64,000 nt of DNA from Cristatella mucedo (GCA_009760855.2 WPIO01000109.1:529001-593000); one strand, 5' to 3'; positions 1 to 12,150 are shown, numbered from the stretch's first letter. The notes: a model not told the origin generated them from the letters alone. Numbers and translations: made by a program.

Positions 1-64
1 TACCTATCAGAGCTGCTGCCCATCTAGGCTAAGCAACATACCACCCAAGCAATTGCCACTGGCG

Positions 65-165
65 AGAATAATAATAATAATAATAATTCACTTGATAAAG
101 TGCCCTCAGAGAACTTAATCTCTCTCTAGGCGCTTTACATTTGCTGTAAAGTGAAATGCAATTGA
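65..165 (-). repeat. LINE-1 3' tail, inverted
   Basis: An AAT run (67-88) is followed by the reverse complement of a hairpin tail that recurs throughout the window: AAAGCGCC, then a loop containing GATTAAG, then GGCGCTTT, then an ATT run. This is the 3' end of a CR1/L2-like LINE inserted on the minus strand. No coding part is attached. Confidence 0.75.
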
Positions 166-776
166 ATGACCTTAGAGAATGACAGAATGACATTAGACAG
201 AATGACCTTCACCAAAGGCAAAACATCAGTCTTTTGTCGTCGAATGACGTCCCTTTTAGTTCAACGAATGTGCACACCGGTTTGCAGTATCCCTCAATGC
301 ACTAGCAGAAACATTTCAAAATCTTACTAACTGTTCATGACTTAGTGAAAGCTGAAATGTGTAGCTATAACTGCCAAAGCACATACGCAGCAGACCTTGT
401 GCTAGTAGAAACGGCAAAAACGTAGTAAGAAGCCCAACAGACGCAGCCACCAGCAAGCACCCACCAGCTATAAGCAGCTACACCGGAAGCAGTCAGTAAC
501 CAACAGCAGCAGCCAGCTCACGGCAGCTTGCAGACTACAGACTACTTGCAGCGTACAGAAGCCAACAGGCAGCACCTTCAGCAACCATCAACCAAAGGAG
601 ACAGCCACAAATAAGACGACTCTAGCCAGCATTGGCTGCAGAAAGGAACCAGCAGCAGCAACAGTAGTAGCAGCCAGCATTCAGACCAAGACACTCTATT
701 CAACTCAGGCTGATGACTGCTTCAGAGAGTTGGGAATCTTTGACCACTCATAGTGTAGATGACACTCAGCATGTTA
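166..776. other. No gene seen; CAG/AGC-rich stretch
   Basis: No supported gene. About 440-690 is rich in imperfect CAG, AGC and CCA triplets without a long open frame; it may be the internal part of a mobile element or cryptic simple sequence. Confidence 0.4.
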
Positions 777-984
777 AAATAATAATAATAAGAAGAATAC
801 ATGTTAAAAACCACCTTTAGAGAACTTAATGTCCGTCTAGGCACTTTACATTTGCTGCAAATGAAGCACGGTCGAATGGTTAATGGTAGCATGCTCAATG
901 AACAAGAATAGCATGGTTAGTGGTAACATGCACAGGGCCAGCATGCAAGTATGGTTAGTGGCAGCATGTGCAGCATCAGCACGG
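777..984 (-). repeat. LINE-1 3' UTR and tail, inverted
   Basis: The AATAATAATA run at 779 is followed by the reversed hairpin tail. Next come the reversed 3' UTR words seen downstream of the array genes: ATGGTTAG and GTTAGTGGCAGCATG, repeated with variation. Diverged from the copies in the array. Confidence 0.7.
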
Positions 985-3134
985 GAACGTATTATCATTC
1001 TGTTACCCCTACTATCTACAACACGCTCTACTCTAGGCTGTCTTAAGATTCTTAGGGTGTCCTAAGATTAGACTGTTCGATTAATTTATCTTAGCTTTAC
1101 TTTTTCAGGCTATCTCGTATCTCGCTACATCGTATCTAAAATTTGTCAGCTGTTACTCATTTCCAGAAGAAATCTTGAAGTCACTGCAGCAAATGCAGCC
1201 TATGCAATGCATGGCCACACCCTTGGCTTGCCTGTCCTGGAGGTGAGAAGCCCTAGATGTTAGAAGCAGAATCAGCGCCCTCCACAGTAGCCAAGCCATG
1301 CTCCTCTAGGCAGGCATAAATTAATCCAGAGTTTGAACCTGTTACAGCTCGACATTTTCTTTTAACGTTGCTCTGAGAACGCTGTACAAATGTATTCTTA
1401 TAGGCCACAACCCTGCCCTGCTTGCTGCAGCACAACTACTGCAGTCACAGGCCATACTGGTGCACTAGCCAATCAGAATCTAGAGAGTTTCGTGACTTCT
1501 GCAAAGACAAGCGACTGTCGCTGAGCCAAAATGAAGATTTGTTTGCTCTACCAAAGAGAACGAGTGAAGCTTTCCCATCCTGTGCTGTTGAGTAACCCTG
1601 CTTGCTAAAAATGAGACAACAGACGTGCACAGATCTAATGCTCAGCACATTTGAATCGTCCGAAAGCTAGGCTAAACGTTTGGACTTGGCAGAAACAACG
1701 TTCTCTACTTGCTGAACGCAATATTATCTGACAGAAACGAAAATAGTTGACTTACCACGACGGCTGGCTATCCAAATTATGGTTTGCTAACCGAAATCGA
1801 CTTGAACTTCGCAATCAGGATGGCAGGTCCTCTCAGTAGTATAGCTGGGCACTCAAACATGACCTAAGCAGCACTTAAAGAAGAATGACTCATTCAACAG
1901 CTTGTTTCCATAATCATGGCACATTCTGGCATCGACTCAATAGAGTTTTAAGATGAATGTGTCAAATCCCCTTCAGCCCCTGACCCGAAAAGGCTCGTGC
2001 TGTACCTGTGTAACAGTAGGCTTGACAGGTATAAAGTCGGTGCAAGTGGTTACCTCTGGTCGCACCAGCTGTAGCTGATATGAATTTGTAGGTAGACAGC
2101 ATATACAAGAATATTGCATGGCAACTCATACAGACAACAGACAATTGCTTGAAAGCAACTTCATGCAGCAGACTGGGGAAATTTTGTGTTGCCGGATGCG
2201 AACCGTATTACCTGTCCGAGATCCAATTGTAACTTGGGTGGCCCATGACCACGGGCATCTGGCAGCTAATATTCTGCCCTCCTGCCAAACAACCAGCTGT
2301 GCACCCCCACTGTAAACACAGCAGGCTCCGGTTCACAGCCAAAATGCACGCAACAGCTAAGAAATTCTAAAAAATATCATGTAAATAAAATATAACAGCC
2401 ACCCAGCACATATTGAGAAACTGTTTCAACAGAACTGTATATGACTCAACTGACGTCATCAGTCTTTGGCTCACCTTTTCCGGTTGGCGCCCCATGGCAG
2501 CCAGTGGTCCTTCGCAGGCTGGGCAACAAATTTTGAATCATCTGCACATCAGTTGAAGCCGTCCGTCTAAAACGTTGCTTGTACAATCAGGGCTACAGAA
2601 AGGTATGTTTCGCAAGGCGCACCGAGATCATTGCTATTTGAGTGTGATGCCCTGTTAGGACCTCAGCAGCCTACCCAGCATCTCCCCGGCGATCGCTAGG
2701 ACCCGGCTAGGACTTTCTTCCTTGAGATATACACGATGGGCACTGAAAATCTCAGCACGATAACTTTTTTGAAAGGCTGCTTAACGTTCTTATAATTAAG
2801 ACTTTAAAGTAACCTGTTTCTGTTTCATGAGCAGCCGTGTCATCTACCTTGACCCACCCACGGCTCAATCTTGAAACAGGACTGATTCGAGAGACAAGTC
2901 AAAAGTCGACTGTCGACACGAGCTATGCATTAATCCTATGTTAATCCTACATAATGAATGTAGTAGCAGCATGCTGCAAAAAATGTGGCTCACGCCACAG
3001 CTCTAAGCCCGATTGGGCTTAGATCTAACTTGCCATCGAATGGGAGGAATGAGCTTCACAAGGTAAATGTAACATCTAGGTAAATGTAACACGAGGATCT
3101 CGGACCTAGGAGCTCGAATTCTTCGAATTCCTCG
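985..3134. other. Intergenic, nothing recognised
   Basis: Both strands show only short, ill-supported open frames of about 60-77 codons with no recognisable domain. A short direct repeat (GGTAAATGTAACA) occurs near 3062 and 3079. No RNA gene or promoter could be supported. Confidence 0.4.
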
Positions 3135-3837
3135 GTTGTGCCGGTAGAACGCATGCTTCTACAGCCAGATGAGTTACTGGCATACCTGCACGTGCTATCA
3201 GGCGATTGCAGCTGGTGCAAAACTCCTCAGCTAGGCTTGTCTGTCGTGAGCGTCGCAGTTGCCACATTACTCCACTTCTCGCCGACCTGCACTGGCTACC
3301 AGTCAAGCAACGGATTGACTTCAAGGTTTTGTTGCTCACTTTTAGGTCACTTCATTCTTTGGCTCCACCCTATCTGTCAGATATGCTCCTCATCAGGCCA
3401 AGCATAGTGCCACCTGCTTTTCAGAATCCAATAGTCTACAAATACCAGTACAAACCTCAAATTCTTTAGAGACCGTGCATTTAGTTCGTATACTCCTAAA
3501 GTCTGGAAGTCCCTCCCGACCTGCGTCAGACATCTCCTGACCTGACCACATCCAAAAAGAATTTAAAAACCCACCCATTTAGGACAGCATTTAGTGGGTC
3601 CCTATTATTCGTCCTTGATGTGCTTATGCGTGCTGACACTGTGCATGCTGCCCCTAACCACATTTGCATGCTGACCCTGTGCATGTCACCCCTAACTATG
3701 TTACTCATTTTGTTTGTTTATCAAGCATGATATTACCCACCATGCAATTGCATTTCACTTTACAGCAAATGTAAAGTGCCTAGAGAGAGATTGAGTTCTC
3801 TGAGTGTGCTTTATCAAGTGCATTATTATTCTTATAT
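3135..3837 (+). repeat. LINE-1 ORF2 C-terminal remnant with 3' UTR
   Basis: Broken frames give the conserved C-terminal block of CR1/L2-type LINE ORF2 proteins: RLQLVQNSSARLVC, then LHWLPVKQRIDFKVLLLTF, then RSLHSLAPPYLSDM. After a frameshift come a GDRAFSSY-like segment, a SLPTC-like segment and a TAFSGS ending. The 3' UTR and hairpin tail follow, with ATT near 3822-3830. It is 5'-truncated and frameshifted, so not functional. Confidence 0.85.
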
Positions 3838-4615
3838 GCGAAACGGTACGAATTCGAACCTTATCCTCAAAGAGCCGGATTCAGTGGTCGCAGATCAAGG
3901 CCGAAATCCAGGTCAAGCCTGTGATCGAGCTGAGGTACAAGTTGAGTACACATTTCTAGGGTGTAGGTGCTGCTCAGAGCGACGTCTGGTGCCAGCTCTG
4001 AGGGATGGACGACTGAAGAGCAGTGGCCTGCATTTAGCTAGTCTTCTCCTTCCGGTGAGCATCAGGATCTCTGGGTAAGCAGTATGTGTACTCGGTGACT
4101 GAAGTTTCAACTATTGAAGATACGATTTCCAGGATGCTGCACCCTCCCGTGGACGGAGCAGATGAATGGGTCACCACGTCTTGCCCTGCAACTGAATGCA
4201 AGAGGCTACAGCAAAGCTCGGCCACGAAAACCGATTCAATGTATTTGTCATTGTCTCTGCTGCAACTCAGGAAAGCGAAGCGATGCGGCTTATACCACCT
4301 AGTGTAGTCTGTGTGTGTGTGTGTGTGTGCATGCGAGCACGTTCATTGGCAGTCAGGGCGACTGCATTTGTTGTTTCTGTTGGTCTTCGCTAGGCAGATT
4401 TTATTTGACCTGCAGATTTGAAGCCACGACCCCAGTCGTGAAGTATACATGTGCATGCGTGTATATAGTGTGCGTGTATATGCATCATATAAGTATACGT
4501 ATAGTGCTTTATCTACCATAAAACTGCAGTATTTGCCTAAGTCATACTACGAAAACAATCCTACGTGATGGGATATTTATCGTAAAGTAATGTTAAGGTT
4601 AAATGTTTTAGGTCA
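3838..4615. other. Intergenic with a GT microsatellite
   Basis: A (GT)n run lies at about 4309-4329, with further TGTATA/GTGCATG-rich sequence at 4440-4500. No gene is supported. Confidence 0.45.
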
Positions 4616-4790
4616 ATCCTACTAACCATGAATACATGTTGACCCTGTCATGTCATATCTTACAATGTTGTGCTTAGTGACATTTCACATTTTCTGCTTA
4701 TTCTTCAGCGAGCTTCCTTTACGGTTTGTGCAAAGCGCGTAGAAAAAGGTTTAGTTCTCCTAGGGTGCTATAGAAATGTGTTATTATTAT
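4616..4790 (+). repeat. LINE-1-type 3' tail, diverged
   Basis: Diverged 3' UTR words (CTAACCATG, ATGTTGACCCTG) lead to GCAAAGCGCGTAGAAAAAGG, TTAGTTCTCC and GGGTGCTATA, then ATTATTAT. The tail resembles both the LINE-1 tail and that of the chimeric SINE in the array. Confidence 0.6.
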
Positions 4791-5015
4791 CAATTACCTG
4801 TTTTTTAAACAAATCCATTATTAGTTGTGCAAAGCTTATCACGGTCGTTGGTCGGCAAGCAGCAGACTAAAGTCCTTGCTCTACTGGACTGGCCCGTGCA
4901 GGTCTAGAGGCTGGGAATTACAGTTAACTAATCTTTGCTTTCAAAACCCGAAAAGGGCATCGATAGGGTCGGCACGTTCCGCCGGGCTAGAGAGACCTCT
5001 AGCACGGCAGCGATA

Positions 5016-5054
<39 letters not shown>

Positions 5055-5229
5055 GCTAAACTGCCTTCGTTTTCGGCCGCTTTTCTCGGGTATTGGCAGC
5101 AAAGATTACCAAACGAGGCGAAGAGAGTCAGTCGTACATTGAATCGGGAGCCAGGTTCAGGTAGTTCAGAGCTTTTGTATACACAACAGCCCCTGCTAAA
5201 CTGGATTAAAAGTTATCCCTCTCTCTCTA

Positions 5230-5261
<32 letters not shown>

Positions 5262-6482
5262 ACTACCGATATTTCTGAGGAAAGAAACATGTTTTCTCTC
5301 ATTTTCTTCGCATATGTCATGCCAGATGTTGATTCGCTACTAGCTGAAGGAAGGTAATCAGTGCAGGGAGAAGGTAAGAGAGGAGAAATGCCGACTTTAG
5401 CCCCGTCAGTCAGCATCGCGATGTACAAGCGAGAAACCATTCGTCAAGGCTGCAAGAGAGTTTAGCAATGTCGAGACTGTCGTTTGGTTCGTACAGCTGA
5501 GAGCTAGCCAATGAGCAACGCCAATAGTTTATTGTGCGACGCACAAGGAGCCGAAGGACGGACGGCTCGCTTAGCACCCTTCTCCCACTCGACTCCACTC
5601 TCCTCGACTCTGCAGTCCCCTGGTCGACCCCGATGATTCATCAAGGAGGACCACAACTGTGCCGACCCTGTTGGGTTGGTGTATCCACCATCTGTCCACC
5701 AGTGGGTTACTGGCCTATGTCCATGCCACATCACAAGCCGACCACAGCTATGCACTGGAGCCTCTCGGTGATGCTTCTAATAGCTGTTCACCAGAGGCTC
5801 ATCCGAGGAGCCTGCATACGATCGAACTACACACAAGATGGGCAGGCGTGGACTACATTTCCTGCGACATACCCTTACCAAGCCGACAAGGGTGGTGGGG
5901 AGCTGGCCTTGCTGGCTGAACTTGCAAGCCGACTTGAAGCTAGCAAGCCGATCTACCTAGCTGAGCTATCTATCCACTTAACGATGTAGCTGGTAAACTA
6001 GCTCCTTTAGATTTTGCAAAGCTTGCATAGATACACTTCGAAAGCTATAGCCTCGATCAAGGGGCAGGCCTCTAGCATCTGCGATTGAATGCTGCATCAC
6101 TGGCACGTTACAGTTTGCAAAGCGAAAGTGACCAGAAGTCCAGCAGCTGCCTCGCCACCGCCATCGCTGCCGAGCGTCTGCTGCACGACGATCTCTGAAT
6201 GTAGCGTCAGCCTCGTCGTCTCGGATTACTTCTCAGTCTTTGCCACGACTCAGCTGTGCTGCCACGAAAGAGCACGATAGCTGGCTGCTGCTTACCAGCA
6301 GTGCCAGAACGACAACGAGACAGAGGACGAGGTCAGCGACCGCTTCCGGCTCTGTGAAATATCGCTGATGTTATTGGTCGTGCGTCGGCTGTCATTCATC
6401 GGACTTTCGCTGTGATGCCATGCTTGCTGGCTGGGGGCCACGGCCGTGCACTCGTTGTACGTCCACTATTTGAAAGGCAGCC
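4791..6482. other. Intergenic with two CT microsatellites
   Basis: (CT)n runs lie at 5018-5049 and 5219-5261. Open frames of 60-151 codons overlap on both strands around 4935-5990, but none has a recognisable domain and part of the coding potential is simply the CT runs. No gene is supported. Confidence 0.4.
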
Positions 6483-6648
6483 GTGATGGCACACTAGGTA
6501 AGGCGGTTGCTTTCACGACCTTGGTCCCGAGATCGTGGGTTCGATTCCTGCGGTGGGCGATTCTTTATCGCCACTGCAAGCGGTGGTGATAGCCGTAAAG
6601 GCTCTTCTGTCGCTATACAAAAAGAGGCTGTTTAATCAGCTAGGATTT
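6483..6648 (+). repeat. tRNA-derived SINE (SINE-A)
   Basis: The 5' part is tRNA-like. An A-box-like TGGCACACTAGG lies at 6487-6498 and a B box GGTTCGATTCC, a perfect match to the RNA polymerase III consensus, at 6538-6548. A non-tRNA body follows (GCAAGCGGTGGTGATAGCC, then TTCTGTCGCTATACAAA). It lacks a cloverleaf-length tRNA end, so it is a SINE and not a tRNA gene. Copies occur at 10936-11104 (inverted) and, diverged, in every array unit. Confidence 0.8.
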
Positions 6649-6821
6649 AGCAGCAGCAGCAGCAGCTGTCGCCTGTTTCCCTCGTCTGCAGCTTCGTACG
6701 ATGCTAGCTGCCTTTGGATCCCTCCGTTTGCTGTGAGCTGCTGCTACTGCCCGGCCGAGCTAAGCTGCTCGGCAGTAGCAGCAGCAGTGCAGTCAAGCAA
6801 GGGTGCTTGATAAACAACAAA

Positions 6822-6905
6822 ATGAATAACATGGTTAGGGGTGATATAAACAAGGTCAGCATGCAAATGTGGTTAGTGGCAGTATGCACAGTGTCAGCAC
6901 ACATA
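6822..6905 (-). repeat. LINE-1 3' UTR fragment, inverted
   Basis: Reversed LINE-1 3' UTR words are present (ATGGTTAGGGGTGATA, GTCAGCATGCAAATGTGG, GTTAGTGGCAG), without the hairpin or ATT tail. Confidence 0.65.
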
Positions 6906-8394
6906 TGGGACCGGGTCGTTGCAGTCGATTTCAATTCATTGCATGAGAACGCTTAAGCACAATGGAGCAAAATTTTGTGGATGCACTTTGAACTGAGTCT
7001 AGTCCTATAGTCAATGTCAATTAGAGCTTTGCGATGGCGATTTGAGGATGATTTGCAGTGGAATAGAGTGAATTGAGGTTCTTTCCAAGTCATTTCAGGT
7101 GAATGCCCCCCATTGCCACAGTGCGAGGTTGCACAATTTTATTTATTTGATGTGGTTGTGCACACAGCACGATGCACTTTAATATGCAATACAAGCCGGA
7201 GCTCGGCGCAATATATTTCGACTTTTTATGCGGTGGATTCCGTGGATTGAAGTGGATTGCAGTATTGGCCCGTGCTACTGCAGTCAATTGCAGAGCATTG
7301 CACGAGAACGGCCGAGCCAATCCACGTAAAACCTTTTTTAGTGCAATTGTCGTAGAGTGTGCTGTTATATGCAATCAAAAAAGGAGCTTTTTGACCAGGA
7401 TTTCGTTCGTTGCATCGTGGAATGCAGTGGATTGTGGTAGTGACCTGGGCTACTGCAATCTTATTTCAGTGGACTTCGTGAGAATGCACGCGAGAAATTG
7501 TGCAAAATCTTCTGGGTACATTGTACGCGTAGCCCAGTTTGATAGTTCAAACTTGTTTGAGCTGTGTGCAGCTGATTTGTGGCGGATTTGACGGCAACTA
7601 GAATGGATTTCTGTGGATTATGGTGGATTTTGGTATAGGCATCCGGCGTCAAAACTCATTGGCCCAAGTGCACGTGCGCGAAGCGACTTGAAATTTGGTG
7701 GAGAGTTAAATTCGAACGTGTAATAAAATATCAGCGAAAAATTCGAGCTCGGCAACGCTTATGTCTGGTCGTTGTTATATCCGAATTAGAGTGTATTGGG
7801 GTAATTCGTCGAACCCGTAAAAATGCACTTACTTCCAAGGCAAGCCGCATCTCAATCCGCTTGAGTGACGAATCGGTTTGCATTTCCGAAGCATCCGCCG
7901 TACACAAAAGGCTTACATTTGCATGCTTTGTGATCGTAGTGAAGTCTTGGGATGGGAAAGGGCCGGTCTTATCAGGCAATTTGCAGACTGCAAGCGAACA
8001 CGACACATATCACAATGAGCCTCTAACTTGCAGTCTGCACTAGTCTACGGTAGTGGTTAAATTTCAAGATGGCAGAGATTGGTAAAGCCCTGAAGAAATC
8101 TATAAGACCACATAACACTCCTAGTGCTCTAAATTATGATCTGCAACGAGCTCCAATGCTGATCCAATGGCACTTGCTTATGAAAACTGCAAATTGGACC
8201 CAATGTTGGTACAGATTGTGATCTTTCGGTTAATTCCACTGACATTATAGAGCATTATTATACCTTCACTCCTTGCATTTGCTGTACCCATGACCTAAAA
8301 TGAAAAAAAGCTCAATTTAATATCTTGAAACTTGATAGCCTCTTGATAATTGTATAGTCTTCATTAAAGTATGCCAAGATATTTTCTAACCCGT
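6906..8394. other. Intergenic with degenerate internal repeats
   Basis: About 6910-7640 carries several imperfect repetitions of GTGGATTGCAGT-like and GCACGAGAACG-like words. A 13-bp inverted repeat lies at 7982-7994 and 8027-8039. No gene is supported. Confidence 0.4.
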
Positions 8395-9070
8395 ACTTTG
8401 CTCATTTAGCGCCAATGTCATGTATCTCCGTCTGTAACTCCACAAAGTCATAAAGACTATGTGAGTGTTACGCAGGAGAGTTTTGTATAGCCCACTCACA
8501 GCCTAAGCGGCTTTCGGTACGCATTCGGTAGCCAACAGACTTCGTCTCACGCAACAAAGAGAAATTGGGAAGCATAGCAGAGTCAGGAGAGCAGTTGAGG
8601 TAGTGAGTAGCATAGAAGTAGCAGCTCAGGACCGCTCAAAAAGATGTGCCATAGTCGGCAGCATGAGAGTATTTGTCGTTGCGTAAGAATTGTGGAAGCG
8701 AGTTCCACAGTCTAGGACCTGCAGAGCTAAAGCTTTTGTCACCAACGGTCTTTAAGCGGAGGAATGGGACAGCTAATTTATTGTCCACACAGGACCTGAG
8801 GGCGCGAACAGGCTGAAACTGATGTAGGAGTTCAGCTAGGTACGAAGGAGCGAAGCCGTGGCGGGCCTTGTGGGTCAGCGTAAGAACCTTGCTCTGTATC
8901 CTTTGCTCAACCGGCAACCATCCTAGCTCTTTCAGCAAAGGTGACACGTGCTCAAACCGCTGGGACTTGAAGACCAGCCTTGCAGCCATATTCATAGTAC
9001 GCTGTAGTGGCATAATAGCTTTCTTTGGCAGCCCAGCCAAAAGGGAATTACAATAATCACAACTTACCAT
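8395..9070 (-). repeat. LINE-2 ORF2 C-terminus and 3' end, inverted
   Basis: Reading right to left, an open frame of about 144 codons carries the LINE C-terminal block. It includes YCNSLLAGLPKKAI, RLVFKSQRFEHVSPLLKELG, WLPVEQRIQSKVLTLTHKAR and GPRLWNSLPQFLR. The 3' end is near 8400 (GGAGATACATGACATTGG on the minus strand). It is a different family from LINE-1, 5'-truncated, with no endonuclease or catalytic palm here. Confidence 0.85.
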
Positions 9071-9554
9071 TTAGACTACAACAAAAAAACTCCTCTGCTG
9101 ACTTCATTTTGACTGATCTATATAACATACAATCCGATTGCAGTATACGCTAATGATTCCGCACAGCAACCCTGGTGAACAGTTTTAATTAAGTTAAAGT
9201 GATTTTTTTTTATTACACATCAAGCTGTAATACTGTTTTGTTAGTTACTACGTATATGCAAAAGACAATGAATTCAAATTCATTTCTAACCATTGGCTCA
9301 GATTGGTATAGCATTGGCAAGATTATTGGTAAATGGGGCTTTCGCAAGATGATTGTTCGAGAAGGCTTCAACAAATTGATTAGGTTGAGCTCTCAAGTTG
9401 ACAATTGCAGGGCTCGAGAATTGTGATACACATTATTAGTTAAGCCTGACGAGCACCAAATTTTATGAAATAGTGCAGGTGGTAACTCGGAATCTCAGAA
9501 AAAACATGCCAACCATGCCTATTCCGCTACACAGCTCATCCCTCCGATCTTTTA
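9071..9554. other. Intergenic, nothing recognised
   Basis: AT-rich spacer between two minus-strand LINE-2 copies. No supported gene or repeat. Confidence 0.4.
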
Positions 9555-10032
9555 TTTAATGTATCTCCTTCTGTAACTTCACAAAGCCATGAAAATCATG
9601 TGGGTTTTACGCAGGAGAGTTTGGTATAGCCCACTCACAGCCTAAGCGGCTTTTGGTACACATTCGGTAGCCAACAGACATCACACAACAAAGAGAAAGC
9701 GGGTAGCATAGCTGAGTCAGAACAGGAGTTGAGGTAGTAAGTGGCCTGGAAGTAGCAGCTCAGGACGGCTGGAAAGAATGAGCCATCATAGTCGGCAGCA
9801 GGAGAGTAGTTGCCGTTGAGTAAGAGTAGTAGGAGAAAGTTCCACAGTCTAGGACCTGCAGAGCTAAAGCTTCTGTCGCCAAAGGTCTTTAAGCTGAAGA
9901 ATGGAACAGCTAATGTATTGTCCATAAGGACCTGAGGGCAAGGAACGCTGAAACTCGTGAAGCAGTTCAGCTAGGTAAGGAGGAGCCAAGCCGTGGCGGG
10001 CCTTATGGGTCAGCATGAGAACTTTGCTCTGT
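9555..10032 (-). repeat. LINE-2 second copy, 3' part, inverted
   Basis: Closely parallels the LINE-2 copy at 8395-9070, including the 3' end, the DRSFSSAGPRLWN block and the upstream basic region. It stops abruptly at about 10032, where an unrelated LINE-1 3' tail is inserted, and resumes at about 10186. Confidence 0.8.
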
Positions 10033-10185
10033 ACTCTTAACCATGTTGTTCTTGTTATTTATTGTGCATGCTACCACTAACCATTTGATCGTGCTTTCTT
10101 TGAAGCAGTTGTGCAGCGCCTGAAAAAGGATTAAGTTCTCTGCGGATGTTTTATCCAATGTATTATAATTATTATTGTATTCGTT
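10033..10185 (+). mobile_element. Nested LINE-1 3' tail inside LINE-2
   Basis: Plus-strand LINE-1 3' UTR words (AACCATGTTG, GCATGCTACCACTAACCA) lead to GCGCCTGAAAAAGGATTAAG, TTCTCTG and an ATT-rich end. It interrupts the minus-strand LINE-2 copy: the flanks (CTCTGTACTC and TCAACCTGCAGCCATCC) are contiguous in the uninterrupted copy near 8888-8925. Confidence 0.75.
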
Positions 10186-10905
10186 GATCAACCTGCAGCC
10201 ATCCTAGGTCTTTTCGCAAAGCACTTGGTTAAACCTCTCGGATTTTCAAACTAGCCTTTCAGCCATATTCATAGCCAGCTGCAGTTACCTAGTTGCTTTT
10301 TTCGGTGGTCCAGCCAAAGAGAAATCTACAATATTCTAGCTAATCTAGCCGAGACAGAACCGAGGGGCTTGTTAAATTTTCGCCAAGCCACCACCGAAGA
10401 CAGTTTCTAATCTTAGATAGGGATCAGACATGATGGCTAACTGCAGAAACAGTCTTCTGAATAACGTTTCTAAAATTTAGGAAGTTGTCGAATACGACAC
10501 CTAAATTCCAAGCTCTTGATGGCGATCGTACAAAAACATCACCTATTAGAAGAGCAATGCTATGTAATCCAGCCACATGTTCAGGGTCTCATTTAAGCAG
10601 CAGATCAGCTTTATAGTCATTTCGTTTCAAGAAATTCTCCGACATCCAGGATCGAATGTCGGGAAGGCAAGCACTCATTGCATCAGTGACTGCAGCAGAT
10701 TTCAACGGTTTGAGTGAGAAATACAGTCGAATATCGTCAGGATAAGTGTGAAATCCTATTCCGCGGGTCTAAATACCATTTCCTAGCGGTAGAGTATAAA
10801 TTGAAAGCAACAATAGAGCAAGGGCGGACCCTTTAGGCATACCAAATGTGACTAGTTTTGTCTGTGAGATCTGACCCCTACACGACACTAATTAAACACG
10901 ATCGG
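10186..10905 (-). repeat. LINE-2 second copy, reverse-transcriptase part
   Basis: On the minus strand, about 10850 down to 10720 reads as the palm of a LINE reverse transcriptase. FGMPKGSALALLLLSIYTLP stands where the family usually has GVPQGSVLGPLLF, then HTYPDDIRLYFSLKP where it has YADD. The two catalytic aspartates survive but the surrounding residues are eroded and the rest is frameshifted, so this is a relic. Confidence 0.8.
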
Positions 10906-10935
10906 GCAAGACGAATTAATAATAAGTAAATAAAT

Positions 10936-11104
10936 TAATCCTAGCTGCTTAAACAGCCTCTTTTTGTATAGCGACAGAAGAGCCTTGACGGCTATCACCA
11001 CCTACAGTGGCGATAAAGGATCGCCCACCACAGGTATCGAGCCCATGACCTCAGGACCGACGTCATGAAAGCAACCGCCTTACCTAGTGTGCCATCGCGG
11101 CTCA
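10936..11104 (-). repeat. tRNA-derived SINE-A, inverted
   Basis: Reverse complement of the SINE at 6483-6648. It has the reversed TGTATAGCGACAGAAG body, a reversed B-box-like GGGCTCGATACC (11032-11043), and the reversed A-box region CTTACCTAGTGTGCCATC (about 11078-11095). Confidence 0.8.
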
Positions 11105-12029
11105 CCAATTCAAAACATGCGAGTGGCTCGTCTGCCAAAACGTTGTTATCTATTGTTTGAATTGGGCATCGGGATCAAAGTTGCCGGAGGTAGCTGACAG
11201 ACTTATCAGAGCGAGGGCGCTGACATTTCCATCGCTGTTGCTGCAATAGGATGCCATTGGTAACATGGAGGAGAGCAGTTTCAGTGGAGTTCAGAGCTAA
11301 TCATCGGACGTATCGAATGACTTCTCACCCTTATTGCGATCATAGACCCAACTCACTCTCAGCCTTCGACATACATCGACACAAGTGTCCTTTTTTCGTT
11401 TATAAAGACACATGTTAGGTCGGCAATCGTATCTTAGAGTGCTGTTGCATGCACATATGAGGCACAGCAGTGTACAACTTCTCATCAATCATTACGCGCA
11501 CGGATTACTGAGCTAATCAAGATTAATACAAAATCGGTGCCGAGCGTACCTTTGGCTCACCGGTTTTTAATCAAGGACAAGTTAGACACTTCAACATAGG
11601 AACGAGTGGCACGCTTTGGCCGGCATGCCGGGGAAGCATTATATACCCTAGATTTTCCGAGGAAGAAGGGACTGCTGAACCCCTCAACTGACTCGACGAA
11701 ATTCCTATAATCTAGCCTTCATCCCTAAAAAACTACATCTAATTCCTGTCATCTAGCCTCCATAAAATTGACTCGCTACAGCCCGGTTGAGAGGGAGCTT
11801 TTTAATGCCGCCTAACCAAAGACGATAACCTCGCCTCTCGGAGCCGTTATAGTTCAGGCACCGCACTTGATTCCTCGGCAATACAAATCCGGTTGAGGTA
11901 ATGGAACAAATCAATTTTGCACATCTGATAACACCAAATACCATTCAGCCAGCATATCGTGCAACTAATACGATGCCGTTTAAGCATAGAACGAGGTCAG
12001 TTTTTGCCAGGGCACGGTGCCCCTAGTTA
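11105..12029. other. Intergenic, nothing recognised
   Basis: No supported gene. A roughly 26-bp imperfect direct repeat (AATTCCTRTMATCTAGCC core) occurs near 11699 and 11740. Confidence 0.4.
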
Positions 12030-12150
12030 TCTGTTGGCTACTGAATGCGTGCCGAAAGCCGCTTAGGCTGTGAGTGCGCTATATAAAACTCTCCGGCGTA
12101 ACACCCAAATGGTCTTTATGACTTTGTGGAGTTACAGCCGGAGATACATT
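12030..12150 (+). repeat. LINE-2 3' end fragment
   Basis: Matches, in plus orientation, the 3' end of the minus-strand LINE-2 copies: CTGTTGGCTACTGAATGCG, AAAGCCGCTTAGGCTGTGAG, then GACTTTGTGGAGTTACAG, ending GGAGATACATT. Confidence 0.8.

Noticed and set aside
6483-6560. tRNA gene
   Set aside because: A and B boxes are good, but no paired acceptor stem could be made and the sequence continues into a repeated SINE body.
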